Below, in pieces: positions 24,416-35,975 of a stretch of DNA of 64,000 nt. The stretch's first letter is position 1. Every line of letters begins with the position of its first letter. Origin of the DNA: Fagopyrum homotropicum. Lineage: Eukaryota; Streptophyta; Magnoliopsida; Caryophyllales; Polygonaceae. The notes under the pieces were generated by a model. The model was not told the origin of the DNA. It saw only the letters and a program-made list of their open reading frames with translations, and did no database searches. The stretch spans positions 53,118,993-53,182,992 of the forward strand of contig BSWB01000005.1 of the NCBI GenBank assembly GCA_033239125.1, in the 5' to 3' direction. Position numbers and translations under genes: made by a program.

Positions 24416-26939
24416 CCACATACAAATACTAATCCGGTATCAATAAGTATTATACTGGATTCTGACCAAAAGGTCCGGAAATGTATGATTTGTATAATCT
24501 TCAAACATTTGAGGTCTATTTATACATGTTGTCAAAGTGTCATCCTTCTCTGATAACCGATGTGGGATAACAAAATTCATATTTTACAAAATAATTAAGG
24601 TTTAGTAAAAAAAGTTATTGGCTTAATTCGAGATTTAGTAAAAAAAATCATATAAAAATATGGAGTCTTAATTTCTTTTTTACAAAATAATCAAAGATTT
24701 TGGCTATCTTTTAAACAAATCTTTTAAAAACATAAAAGAAGGATTTTATTCAATATTTTTAATTATTTGTGCCGGAAAAGTGTTTATCAGTTTTTTTTAT
24801 AAAATTTATATACTTTAATAAAAAAGATTTTTTAACCAGTTTGTTTTCTGGCACAAAAAATAAAGATTTATTGGCATATAAGATCTTGGAGAATCTCCAA
24901 CAAAAAAAAGCTACGTATAATTTTGAATAGTAGTCTGTTAGTTTAGTAAAAAAAAGATTTTTTGGCTTAAAAAAATAAAGATTTATTGGCCAAAAAATTG
25001 TGGGAGCTCCATTTGATTACTGCTTTCACAACTTGCCACGTCATCAAATCATGCACTCTCTTTTAGTATGTATATAATAGATACGGCATTCAAAATATAA
25101 ATATACTCAGGAGAAAAATATGTTGATCGAATCTGTGATTAAACATACAAAAATATACTTTGTGACGTATAAATAATCTCGTAACCAAATTACGAAATTC
25201 GAATAATAATAAAATAGCGTTAACTTATAATATAAACATATACCCGTCAAAATTTATGACTTAAAATACTCGTGAAACATACCTAAGATAATAAAAATAT
25301 TGATACCCATTGGAAAGATAAAAATGCAATCGCGCCTCAAAATTGGGGCGTTACATTGTACCTATGGTTCAAGGCCACTACATGGCATTCACTATAAGTT
25401 ATGCTAGATCCAACTTAGCATGATATAGTATTGCTATCCTAACTATACAAGGGAGAAGGTACTCACACACGGTCCAAGGTTGAAGACGATCTACGGACGT
25501 CGAGTACGGATTCTTTGGCATTTATCGGGGCGCTTCCAGACCTAACACCAAAGCTAAGCAACTTTAGCTTATACGCTAAATTTGAACGGGATAAATAACT
25601 TATATAAAATCTAAGGTAAAACCCGTTTTCAAAACCAAGGGTAAAAACCGCTTAAATACTTTCCGGGACAAATTATACAATTATATACACATGGATCGAA
25701 ATCCAAAATTAAATCTTCGGGTCATAGATATGGAACTCAAGAACTTAGGCCATTTTCCGAACATAAACTTCGGGGCCGAAACCGTAATTTACTCACAAGG
25801 CAAAACTGCATATTTTACAAAATATAGGGCCAAAACTACAATATAATATTTGGTTCATTTATGTAAGTAATTCTGCAGGAGGGTATATTGTTCAGATCTA
25901 AAAACTGGGTCTAAAGCGGCAAATACAAAATAGTGGGTTAAAATTGTAAATAGCCTAAAAGAGAGGGGCCCGAATATAATATCTAGGAAATATCATCTTC
26001 AACCTTTCCCAACTGCATAGAAGAGGCGGCAGGCGTTCCTCCAAGATGGCACTGTAGAGGTTCTGGCGGCAAGGGTAGAGGAAGGGGAGGGCTTCCTTCC
26101 TGGTGGCGAGGGCGGTGGGGATCCGTCGACGGCAGTGCTGGTAGGGGCTTCCAGCTCCCAGGCAGGCTGACAAATGAGAAACGGGGGAGGAGAGATAGCG
26201 GCGACTCGGCTTACTAGTGGCTCCGGTCGATCGAGGTGGCAGGGGGGAGCGGCTCTCCCTCGATCCGGTGGTTCCTGGTGGTGCAATCTTCAATCGATCA
26301 GGGGGGGATGGGATGAGAGAGTTGTAGCTTGGGGGGCAACAAAGGGAGAGAGAGGTGAGATTGTGAGAATTGGCTGGGGCTGAGAGAAGCGGTAGGAGAC
26401 GGATCCAATTTTACTCACCCTCCCCGGAGGTGATATTACCCACCAATAAAAATGCTTCATTATCATTGTTTTTAATAAAGTTAAATATAATTGATTTTCT
26501 ATTTTTTTTTAAAGTAAAAAACAATGGTAGTATCACCCCTCAAAGTTGGGGTGAGCAAAACTGAATCATTAGACAGAGGGAGAAGAGCGAGGGGTCGCCT
26601 GCAGTGCACGTGAACGAGGGGTCGGACACGAGCCAGAGGTCGGGTAGCAGGTCCGGCGGGTAGGCATCCTCTCACCAGCCATAGAAAAAAGGAGATATAG
26701 AGTAAAAGGAAAAAGGGAAAAGAAGGTAAATAATAAATAAATAAATAAATAAAATTAAAAACAATAAAATGAAGGTAGAGTCGGTTTCAAAATGCTCGGA
26801 ACAGGATCTCCGAGTCGGAAAAAATTTCCGAACCTTTCCGAAAGTATAAATATAATTTACTAATAAAAAATATAATTTACTTATAAAAAAATATCGATAG
26901 AAGTACGCAAGAGGGGAAATATCGAAACCGGACGTTACA

Positions 26940-28330
26940 TAAGTTTTGTCCTGAAACTTGCTAAACGTGAAACTCTCAAACGACCTCGTCTCGATAACCG
27001 CTCGGAACACTATAACTGGCAACTACGGCCCTCAAATCCAAAGTCTACTCGCCTAGACACATCAAGACTCGCAAGATATACACATACGAAGCACACATAA
27101 CACATCAAGCTACAAATCACATAAGTACAACCAAGGAGAGATCTCGGGACTATCCCGACGGCCCTATAGATGTCGCTAAATCTGTGTAAAACTCGGGATA
27201 GTTCATCCGGATACTATCCTCCGTCATCCATGTAGCCTCATCGGCTCCGCATCTACCACTATATCATCATGACTGACAACATGCCTCGAGTTATGTACGT
27301 ACTCTCTCGATTGATACACAGAAACACCTTGGCGGCGACGCCAACCGGTAAACCACTTTCATAACTTGCGCTAAGATCTCCAAAAATGTCCGATATATCG
27401 GAAACTCAACTTCCTTCTCGGGTCTTTATCAATGCAGCATTTCCATTATGTTTCTTTTTGATTTTCTCTAACAAAGACGATTGAACTTCCAATTTACACT
27501 GTTAGTTTTGGTTCTTGTCAACCAAACTTTGATGTTACGTTTCCTCAATTCTTGTTGCAAGTTCTAAGTAATGAAGGAAACCCTTACTTCACACAACTTC
27601 CACTAACGAGACACGTATGCTATTACTTTTACATTGTTTCTCAATACCCAATCAAGGCATTGTCTTGGTGAATCACTTGTGCACTACAAACCCATTATAC
27701 CTCGAGGGAATCTCAAACAGTTGCACCAAAGAATCTCCTCTTAACTCTAAACAACTCATTGTCAATCTTTGTATCACTCAACACTTCATTTTCATCCGGA
27801 GTAGGTTAGCCATAGATGGTGTTACTTTGGAGAATCTCTCCATAAATCCGTTAATGAACAACACATCCTCGAAAACTTGTAACTTCTTTCACATCCTTCG
27901 GGGATTGTCATCCCGAGACAAATTGTCATACAACTTCTCTCTTCTTCAAGAGTAGACCAAAATATCTTATTCGGGGCATTAGTAAGCCCAAAAGGAATCA
28001 CCACAACTCGTAGTGACCATGGTTTGTCCGGAATGCCGTATTTGCAATATTCCAGTCCCGAATTCTCAGTTGGTGTCAAGACCTTAATCATGCCTTATAA
28101 CAAATCGATCTTATCTTCTTCGCTTTCTCTGACGTCCCAACATATGGGAGGAGCTCTTCTTATTCTACATAAGCTTTCACCATAGACATCCTTTCTTCAA
28201 GTAGGCGTAGAAATTTATACGTCATTTTCTTATGTAACGTCAAATCGACCGTAGAGGCTCTAACCTCAATCTCTCATGTACTTCTTGTACATCTCATATC
28301 GACAAAAAACTTCAAAACTTCGGTCTTCTC
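26940..28330 (-). pseudogene. Chromovirus G pol remnant (RT, RNase H, IN tail)
   Basis: Heavily decayed polyprotein. On the minus strand it runs from a linker before RT (about 28290) through an RT segment with VVVIPFGLTNAP (about 27985-28020). A weak RNase H match follows (YNGFVVHK near 27700, VIAYVSR near 27630). It then jumps to the integrase C-terminus (about 27430-27130). Each piece aligns with intact segments of element F. The integrase zinc and catalytic core are deleted. Many stops and shifts show that this is an old copy. Confidence 0.65.
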
Positions 28331-29040
28331 TTACTCTTGATGGTCACCTTAAGCATCTCTTGATATTCCATGAACAATCTTCACAACCGTACTAGTATGC
28401 CCCGTGGATAATGCTAGGTGAATTTCTCCAACCACAATCACTGAAAGATCAACACAGTACTTCACCAAGCACTAACATCCTAAACTCTAAGCTTGCAGCG
28501 TTTACCTAATCTAGGTCGTCCCTTTCACGCCATAACCACCGTGGTTCTTCCGTTTGAGTTTGAAACATCTGACTCGGTTTTTGCTCGCAAAAACATACCA
28601 TCCATTTCATTAGAATGAACATACTATGAATCCTCTTATTATACTCCCGTCTACGCACCACAAACAATGAAAACCTCACATTCCTCTTGATGTACTAGTT
28701 CTCTTTACCATGATCAAACCTGAAAACTTCTAATGCAGGTTGTTCTCCCATATGCCATTCTCATGACCTAAGGATGTCGCAACGGGTCATCTTCATCTTC
28801 CCCTAGGAGGTCTGTAACAGCACTTGCTTGAGCTCATTCAACATTATTTGATTTAAGACAAATGCACTTCTGTTGTCGTACTTCTTTATCATTGACATTA
28901 ATCTGCCACGAATACTTTAATCTCTTGTTTTCGATCCTCTATATGCCCATAATCTTGTCTACTCATCCCCTCTACACTCACCAATAGACAACCCGCACAT
29001 GTGCATTCTCAGTTGTCACCGACTAACTTGTATCTGACCC
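28331..29040 (-). other. Unassigned, probably further decayed chromovirus G
   Basis: No frame longer than a few dozen codons and no clear motif. Its position upstream of a decayed RT suggests former protease/gag sequence, but I cannot show it. Confidence 0.35.
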
Positions 29041-29049
29041 TCCCCAATA

Positions 29050-30112
29050 GTAGTGACGCACATCCTTAAAGAATTTCTTCCTTTATGCGTATGACAATCG
29101 TGGAGGTAATTCTCGGCATACAAGATAGTTAACCATATCAGCATACCCAGGTTCGTTACCTTCCAAAGATTGGTGAAGCCAATGCTCCATCAAATGTAGT
29201 TGCTCATCGGGAAAGGAATCATCCATGGGCAAGTCATCTCTCTCTAAAGCGATGAGAGGTAGCCGACTGAGGTTATCCGCCAAAAAATTTCCAGATCCCT
29301 TCTTATCGCTGATCTCCAAGTCAAACTCTTGAAGTAGGAGAATCCAACTAATAAGACGTTGCTCTACGTCCTTCTTACTTAGAAAGTAGATGCATGACCG
29401 GTGTAGACAATAAATTTCGTTCCTACAAGGTAGGAACGAAACTCTTCGAAAGCCTAAACAACCGCCAAGAGCTCCTTTTTGGTTGTGGAGTAATTCAGCC
29501 GAGCTTCATCTAGCGTCTTGCTAGAAAAATAGATGGCGTTAGTGCGGCCATCTTTCTTCTGTCCAAGAACTGTTCCTACTGCCACATCACATGTCACACA
29601 TGATCTCAAAGGGCAAGCTCCAATCAGGAGGTTGAATGATGGGGTGGATATCAATGCTTCCTTTAACCTGTAAAAAGCATCTAGACATTCTTGCAAACTC
29701 AAAAATCGCATCCACTTATTCAACAAGTTAGTTAGTGGTTTAGAGATCTTAGAAAAGTCCTTGATGAACATCCTGTAGAATCCTGCATGCCCTTGAAAAC
29801 TCCACACACACTTAATAGAACAAGGAGGATTAATCTTCTCTATAGTCTCGATGTTAGCTAGTTCAACCTCTATACCTCGGTTTGAAATGAGGTGACTTAG
29901 TACAATACCCTCACTAACCAGAAAATGACACTTCTCCTAATTCAGAACGAGATTAGTGTCTTGACAACGTTGCACCACTAGAGAAAGGTTAGCAAAGCAA
30001 TTATCGAAGGAAGAATCATACATAGAAAAGTTATCCATGAATACCTCTATGATCTCCTAAATATGCTCGGAGAAGATAGCCATCATACAACGCTAGAATG
30101 TAGCTTGTGTGT
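29050..30112 (-). pseudogene. Athila pol fragment (RT end to RNase H and linker)
   Basis: The minus strand aligns with element A pol at about 41230-42260. The RT catalytic region reads FMDNFSMYDSS, where A has FMDDFSVYGSS, so the second catalytic Asp is lost. Next come FYRMFIKDFSKISKPLTNLL, then GTVLGQKKDGRTNAIYFSSK and KTLDEARLNYSTTKKELLAV. After a frame break, DKKGSGNFLADNLSRLP and DDSFPDEQLHLMEHW follow. Both ends are cut, and it joins copia sequence on the right. Confidence 0.85.
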
Positions 30113-30163
30113 TAGAAGGATACAGTGAGGTCCTAACCATACATAGAAAAGTTATCCATGAAT
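30020..30163. repeat. 25-bp direct repeat at an Athila/copia junction
   Basis: ATACATAGAAAAGTTATCCATGAAT, part of the Athila RT active-site region, occurs at about 30020-30044 and again at 30139-30163. The second copy directly precedes copia RNase H sequence. Confidence 0.8.
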
Positions 30164-30684
30164 TCCCGAATTCTCAGAACTCGGGTAGCTACTTGTTTGA
30201 AGGATATAGTGACGCAAACTGGATATCCGACTCTAGAAACTCAAAATCTACAAGTGGATATGTGTTTACACTAGGTGGTGCAATAGTGTCTTGGAAATCT
30301 TCCAAAAAAACGTTATTGGCCAGATCAACAATTGATTCTGAGTTCATTGCGTTAGACAAAGCAGCGGAAGAAGTTGAGTGGTTTCGGAACTTCTTGAAAG
30401 ATATTCCGAAGTGGGAAAAGCTAGTTCCGGCATTATGTGTACACTTTGATAGTCAATCGTCTATAGCTCGGGCATTAAGCGTTTTATACAATGGAAAGTC
30501 ACGTCATATTAGACGATGACATAAGTCCATTAGAAAACTAATCTCAATAAGTATAGTCTCGATAGACTATATCAAATCAGCTAACAACCTAGCGGATCCA
30601 TTTACTAAGGGTTTGTCAAGAGATCAAGTTTTAAAATCATCAAAAGGAATGGATTTAAAGCCTATTACGGAAGAGGATGCTTGA
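30164..30684 (+). pseudogene. Ty1/copia RNase H and pol C-terminus
   Basis: RNase H removes element RNA during reverse transcription. The frame reads FEGYSDANWISDS, KSTSGYVFTLGGAIVSWKSS, DSEFIALDKAAEEVEWFRNF, HFDSQSSIARALS and, after a TGA at 30517-30519, HKSIRKLI, DYIKSANNLADPFTKGL and a terminal stop at 30682-30684. The Asp/Glu/Asp pattern of copia RNase H is present. Only this 3' part of pol remains. The TGA sits where an Arg CGA is likely. Confidence 0.88.
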
Positions 30685-31261
30685 AGGACAACCCTACCTA
30701 CGTGATTGGAGATCCCATGATGTAGGTTTAAGCGGAAAACCTAACCAAGTTGAATCGAGTGGAGCATTGTCTCTACCCAGTTCCTAAGGATGATAAACAG
30801 GGCAAACTTTACGAGTTAAGGTTAAGCTTGGCTTTTAATGATTCCATCGCATTGAAACAAAGGGGAGTATGAAAGATACTCTTTATGTTCAATCACCTTG
30901 TGAGTGTGACCAGAGGTCGTGTCTAGGAGAATAAGGTGAGGATGAATTCTCCAAATTCAATCATGAATAAACCAGGATTGTTCAAGGCCAAAATGAACAC
31001 AACCAAGAACCAAACGTTCTGCGAGAAAATAAAACTGTGTGATAGGTGTTGTCTCGGTTTACATAAAATCTCGGGTGGTTCAAGACATCTTAGTCACTAC
31101 CTGGTCGAGTAAATCCGATAGCTATTCACTACGGACGGTTCAAGCATGAAACATGGCACCAATCCGAATGCAGTGATTTTCCGACTGTACTCTTAAGAAT
31201 TTTGTCTGTCTAAAAAATAAAGAAGCATATCTTTAAAATCATTTTTATTCACGTGGGGGAT
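30685..31261 (+). other. Copia 3' untranslated region with polypurine tract
   Basis: Non-coding stretch ending ACGTGGGGGAT directly before the LTR start. GTGGGGGA at 31253-31260 is the plus-strand primer tract. Confidence 0.65.
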
Positions 31262-32312
31262 TGTTGGAACTAAATTAATAAAAGAATGATTTAAACATGT
31301 TTTAACACATGTGTGCGCCGGACACTTTTCTGGGCACATTTCCGGAGGGCTCCGGCCATTATCAACACCGGAAGGTGGGAGCGTTGGCTTTGTCTCCGCG
31401 AGCTCTTGCTCGTGGTGTATTCATACGTTAAATTTGAGTTCCGTTTGAATGAGAATGAATGGCCAAAGTTGGTTGCGTGATAGGCAATAACTTAAGACAA
31501 TAGGCAAAATCGGGTGCTTCCCACATCGACTATAAGAAGGGAGAAACAATGGGATATATAGGGCAAATATGCTCTAAGGCATGTGGCCGTGGGTCACTAC
31601 CCATTTTCAATGAGGGAAAGGCGTAGGCAAACAACCACACGCGTGCACGCGCCGAGCCGAGGCGAGCTCGTGGTCGTGGTCATGTTGTGCCGTGCCGAGT
31701 CCGAGTCCGATTCCGAGACGTGTTGTGATACGGGACGGGGTGGGGCAGGTGGACCTAATTATAATCTGGGCTGGCCACCTATATTTATTTTTGGCAACCA
31801 GACTCAAAGTCCAACAGTCTAGATGAGGAAGGCCTTGGGCCAGACCCATCTATGCAACGGATCGGATCTGCAAGCCCATCAGATCAGTCAAATTACCTAG
31901 TCCAACAAATCCAAAAATCATGGGTTGTTGGGCAAGTTTCGACTCCGATTTTGGGCAAGTGTCGACTCCAAAATGGGGCAAGTGTCGACAGCTTGTTGAC
32001 TTCCTTTTTGGGCTGGTCAATGGGCTCCGAAGCCCATAGCCCAATCCGTCTCCTCTAGCTCCTATAAAAAGAGAGTTCTTCCTCTCATTTCAATCAGACC
32101 TTCAATTTGCTCTCTTTTCTCTCTTCAAGCTTGCGAGATTTTCTAGATCTCAAGAGTGCAATGCACTACTGGTTCGTAGGCTTCCGGTTCTATTACGAAG
32201 AACGGAATCGAACAGCAGTTGAATCTTGGGATTCTTAAACACCGATAACCGTCGTAATACGGGGTGTTTTTAGAGTTAAGGAAAGAGATTCCGATCTCGA
32301 CCCTGCTCAACA
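31262..32312 (+). mobile_element. Copia 3' LTR
   Basis: It starts TGTTGGAACTAAATT after the polypurine tract. A TATA box CCTATAAAAAGAG lies near 32061-32073, followed by a CT-rich leader. The end is placed at GCTCAACA (32305-32312) from the TG..CA rule and may be up to 70 bp further right. No second LTR is present to confirm it. Confidence 0.6.
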
Positions 32313-32908
32313 TACCTACTGAGGTGGTATGAAATTCTGACCCTTGCTGTTATATAGCATGTAGTTTAACTGATGTATTACAGGTTCCTACAGTGGCTCC
32401 ATCTATGTTCGGGCCGGGCATGCACCTCTCTTATTCGAAAGTTAAATTCAAGTTGTTGGGTTGACATGGCTGTTCAAGAGCGACTTGTCGGTGCAAATAT
32501 GAGTTCATTCTTGAGCTCCGATGGCAGACCTAATCTTATAACGGCATAATGCGTACTGATTCAGAGTAAGCGGGAAGATATATAATCGCAAATTTCATTA
32601 AAAAAAATTAATTAGAGCAATCAGGAAAATTTTGATTTTTTTGGGACCAAATTAGTTAAGGAAGAAATCAAGTGTTTTTATTGTTTGCGAGTACAACTGA
32701 AATCCGACTAAAATATACTATAAATATGTTTTTTTTGTCTAAATAAGATTTTTACTTTCATGTCTTGATTTAATTTGCATATTATATATATTGTAAATAT
32801 TTTTTTGCGTAATAAAAAAATAAAAGATCTAAACTCACGCTGTATAAATAAAATAACCGAAAAAATATTTTAACTAATTATAAAATGATTTAAAACTAAA
32901 AATAATTA

Positions 32909-32942
<34 letters not shown>

Positions 32943-33161
32943 TAATAATAATAAATTAGTTTGGGAAACCTGCAAAAAGCATGAAACGCTCCCAAAACAC
33001 CCTAAAACCTAACCCATCACCACCCCGAAATCTAAATCGGAATCACAACAAATGCAGACTACAAAATGTCGCCATAATCAAACCCTCTAAAGCTTTTCAG
33101 AAAAAAGTTTCCCATTCAAAAGGTCCAAGAATGCAAATCTCGATCAAATAGGAAGTGTAGG
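32313..33161. other. Unassigned AT-rich spacer
   Basis: No gene or recognisable transposon terminus. It contains a (TAA)n microsatellite at about 32911-32954. The first 200 bp could be copia leader if the LTR end was placed correctly. Confidence 0.4.
32911..32954. repeat. (TAA)n microsatellite
   Basis: Roughly 14 units of TAA with one interruption. Confidence 0.95.
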
Positions 33162-33318
33162 TGTAACATCCCAAATCCATAGAACTTGGAGTGTTACGGG
33201 GCTAGGGCCTCACAATGGGTCATGATCCTAGCCTGGCAACAAGTTCTGTGGATCTTACAATAAGGTACAAATAAATATAAAACAACCTTTATATAACAAA
33301 ATTATCAAGTATCGTAAT
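33162..33318 (-). mobile_element. Fragment of Tekay/Del-like LTR
   Basis: It opens TGTAACATCCCAAATCCATAG and continues with CCTCACAATGGGTCATGATCC, the same order as the LTRs at 4578 and 13529. It stops where an Athila-like LTR starts at 33319, so it was interrupted. Confidence 0.75.
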
Positions 33319-34238
33319 TGTTGACATGAATTATATGTCATTATAATCATGCATATTGTGGAGGTTTTACCTCAATTTTCCTTGTATTTGGAGAGATTTG
33401 TGTACCTTTAAGGTTTATTTCATTTATATTTCGGAAATAGAGGTCTACACGAGTTTTGGTTGAATTATAGGTAAATTCGATGGAATTGGAAGCAAAAGTA
33501 AAGCAAAGAGTATCTAAGGTCAATAAGGAAGCTTGAGGAACCTTTGAGGAGTCATGAAGAACAAAGAAAGAGCGTAGAAAGGCAATACAAGGAAGGAAGG
33601 AAACAATTCAAGAAGAGAGCACTTACTATTGAAGAAAATTGCTTGCTTTGTGTGAAAACCCGGACGATTTTCCTGTGCAAAAATCGGACGGTTTCAACTG
33701 CCTTTGAATCGATCGATTTTCTTCATTAACCGTCTAAAAAATATTACGATCAAAAGCCCATCACGTGTGGGCTTGAGAAGTGATATGCCAAGCAACCCAT
33801 TAGTGAGAAAGTATACATTGGAAACCTAGCAACGAAAATCGGGAGTTCGCAGCGTGAAAGATTTACGGGATTTTACGGAATTGAAGATTCTTGGAGAAGA
33901 GGATTGAAGGAGAGGAACGAAAATCAAGATTCAAAGAAGTTTGTGAGATCTTTTGTTCCATTTTTGTTATTGTGATTTGTGAACACATTGTTGAGTGTTT
34001 TGAGAGATTCTTTGCAATATTTTGAGATTTGATTACAGATTTGGAGATTCTTTGGTTTTTATGCGAAGTTCGAGATTTAATTGGTTTTCTTCATTCAATC
34101 TTGATTTTGATTTGAATATGAAAATGATTGGCTAAAAACCATGTGATTTTGGGGGAATAATTGATGATTGAGGCTTAGATGATGATAGACTGAACTCATT
34201 TAACCATTTGGACCCTGAGAGTTGAGATTTAACTTTGT
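33319..34238 (+). mobile_element. Left part of Athila-like LTR (element D)
   Basis: It starts TGTTGACATGAATTATATG. Later text (GATTGGCTAAAAACC, TTAGATGATGATAGA, GACCCTGAGAGTTGAG) parallels element A at 36660-36770. It is cut at 34238 by the start of element F. A palindrome cluster lies at 33655-33730 (AATCGATCGATT at 33707-33718), 336-411 bp from the LTR start. Confidence 0.75.
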
Positions 34239-34432
34239 TGTAATATCCGAAAATTTTATTCCGTTTGATTCCGAATCAAATCGGATTTCGAGCCGTTGAC
34301 GGTTTCCCATTCTATCTAGTATTTCTTCCTCCACAAAATTTATCATTTTATGTAGAACTTAATTCACATAAAATGATAGAATTATATCAAACCCTAATTC
34401 TTTTAATTAGTTCTTAACGACAACTTGTGACG

Positions 34433-34560
34433 AGACCATGACAAAGTTGTGACGAGACCATGACAAAGCTGAGACGAGGTCATGACGAAACCCGCAACTT
34501 TGTGACAAGGACATGCATGGGCCTGACAAAGCCATGCCGAGTTTTTGACAAGTTTTGACA
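34433..34560 (+). repeat. GTGACGAGACCATGACAAAG repeats in F LTR
   Basis: About five imperfect 20-22 bp units (GTGACGAGACCATGACAAAG, GAGACGAGGTCATGACGAA, GTGACAAGGACATG and similar). The corresponding array in the right LTR is at about 56290-56440. Confidence 0.85.
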
Positions 34561-35377
34561 AACTTTCAGCCCAACTATTTTTGCCTTGTTTCAGCCCATT
34601 GTGTGCTTAATTTGATTGAATTTGCCAGCCCATGTCCTTCCCCTTGCTGGCGGATTGAAACAGCCTCAGCCCAACTCTAGCGCCAACCCACACTCCTTGC
34701 TTCATCCCAGTGAGACACCAACCCAACAAGGGAAGAGCAACTGCACATCTCAAACGACTTCACAACCCTTGTAACAACTACATAAATGAGATAATTAAAG
34801 ATCTGGAACAGCTCCTACCTTCACGCCAGAAGAGAGAAGGTTGCAACGCCCTTGTTCACACATTTACGCTACACCTGCCTTGCTTTTGCACACATTCAAC
34901 AACGTTCCAACCACAAGAATTTGCAAGGAAAGGAGCCAGCTGAGGAAAGAACTTACAGCAGCTAGTCGTCTATCTCTTTTGGGGCTGCTCATCGTACAAG
35001 CCTCGCCAGAAGCCTGAGTAGTGTAAGTGAATTTCATTCAACCCTTCTGCACTCAGTTCCTCTCTAGATCTAACTCTCAGTACACACTCCTTTCCAGAAG
35101 ATAACCCGTTGGAGTGTTGCACTGTTCTTGCCCTGCGTTGACAGAAGAGGAGATTCCTCCAGTGGCCACCTTGGAATCGAACCCTCCCTCACTGGTGCAA
35201 CAACTTACCTTCTGCAGTCATCAAAACCTTGCGTAAGGGATCAACCATTTTCCCTTTATCTTGGCTGCAATTCAGTCTTTAAAATATAGGTGAAATAGAC
35301 ATGAGTGTACCAACGTTTTTAAATGTTTTAGTGTGGTGATGAGGAGAGATCAAACTAGAGAAGTGACGAGTAGTAAC

Positions 35378-35666
35378 TGTTAGCATGAAATATTGTGATA
35401 TTTTAGGCACGTTTTCTAAGTGTATGATGCTTGTTTAGAAGTTTGATTTATTCATGAATTTTCTTTACTCTTTACTCTTTGATTAAGTATATGAAAGTCT
35501 TATAAACGATTGAAGCAAGGTCTGAGAATGATCTATTCTTTAAAAGGCACATTCCTCCAAAAGAAGTATTGCTTTGAGAAGGTACACATATTTCATCCTA
35601 ACTTTTGTTTAAAGCTTTTTGAAAGACCTTGCTTAGGGACAAGCAAGTGTTAAGTATGGGGTTATT
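35378..35666 (+). mobile_element. Collapsed extra copy of element A
   Basis: The first 48 bp of an A LTR (35378-35425) are joined directly to the last 244 bp of the A internal region (35423-35666, equal to 46977-47220 with two differences). The complete left LTR then starts at 35667. The junction overlaps by TAT. A tandem LTR-internal-LTR-internal-LTR array followed by deletion explains this. Confidence 0.9.
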
Positions 35667-35975
35667 TGTTAGCATGAAATATTGTGATATTTTAGGCACA
35701 TTTTCTAAGTGTATTTGATTCATAATTGATGGTCTTTGATTTAGCATTGTTGCATTTGTGAGCTAGTTTGCCTATATTGACGATATGGATGTCTACACTA
35801 GCTTTATGTTGATTATAGGTGATTTAGAGCCATTTCCGAACGGAATCGAGCAAAGATGAGTTGATTAAGTGTGTCCATGGATTGAGGGCATTCTTAGGAG
35901 CAAAATGGATGTCAACTTTAGGAATGCACGAGGCTAGGGAAGAATCACGTTCTTGCCCTAAACCACGCTCTAAAA

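Larger units (their letters stand above)
21824..25081 (-). mobile_element. Probable non-autonomous Helitron
   Basis: Read on the minus strand the segment starts TCTATTATATACATACTAAAAG (at 25081) and ends GCGAGCTATACACTAG (at 21824). It is bounded by host A and T (25082 and 21823), as expected for TC...CTAG elements inserting at AT. The LTR reads through on both sides. The usual subterminal hairpin is not clear, so the 3' end is degenerate. No Rep/helicase coding is visible. The interior is very AT-rich, holds two minisatellites and three further 5'-end-like motifs. Confidence 0.65.
17290..25355 (-). mobile_element. Solo LTR nested in G's LTR, itself hosting two insertions
   Basis: It opens TGTAACACCCCGAATCCGCGG and closes TTGGGGCGTTACA. 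The flanks TAGTA (17285-17289) and TTGTA (25356-25360) match in four of five bases. Removing the solo Athila-like LTR and the Helitron leaves about 3.05 kb of LTR. Sequence at 20240-20560 closely resembles 25361-25640 of the host LTR, which shows that the two LTRs are related. A GC-rich segment lies at 20960-21660. Confidence 0.75.
16269..26939 (-). mobile_element. 3' LTR of minus-strand chromovirus G, interrupted
   Basis: The left part (16269-17289) opens TATAACACCCCCCGAATCCG, a mutated TGTAACACC. The right part (25361-26939) ends ACCGGACGTTACA. The two are separated by a solo LTR of a related family. The right part is followed by degenerate pol on the minus strand (26940 onward), so this is the 3' LTR of that element. 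Net length is about 2.6 kb. A GC-rich cassette lies at about 26030-26340. Confidence 0.75.

Noticed and set aside
25955..26383. Overlapping open frames as a gene
   Set aside because: Same reason: a GC-rich LTR cassette of element G with low-complexity Gly/Arg/Pro translations.
27617..27955. 112-codon plus-strand frame
   Set aside because: It overlaps decayed chromovirus RT/RNase H on the opposite strand and shows no motif of its own.
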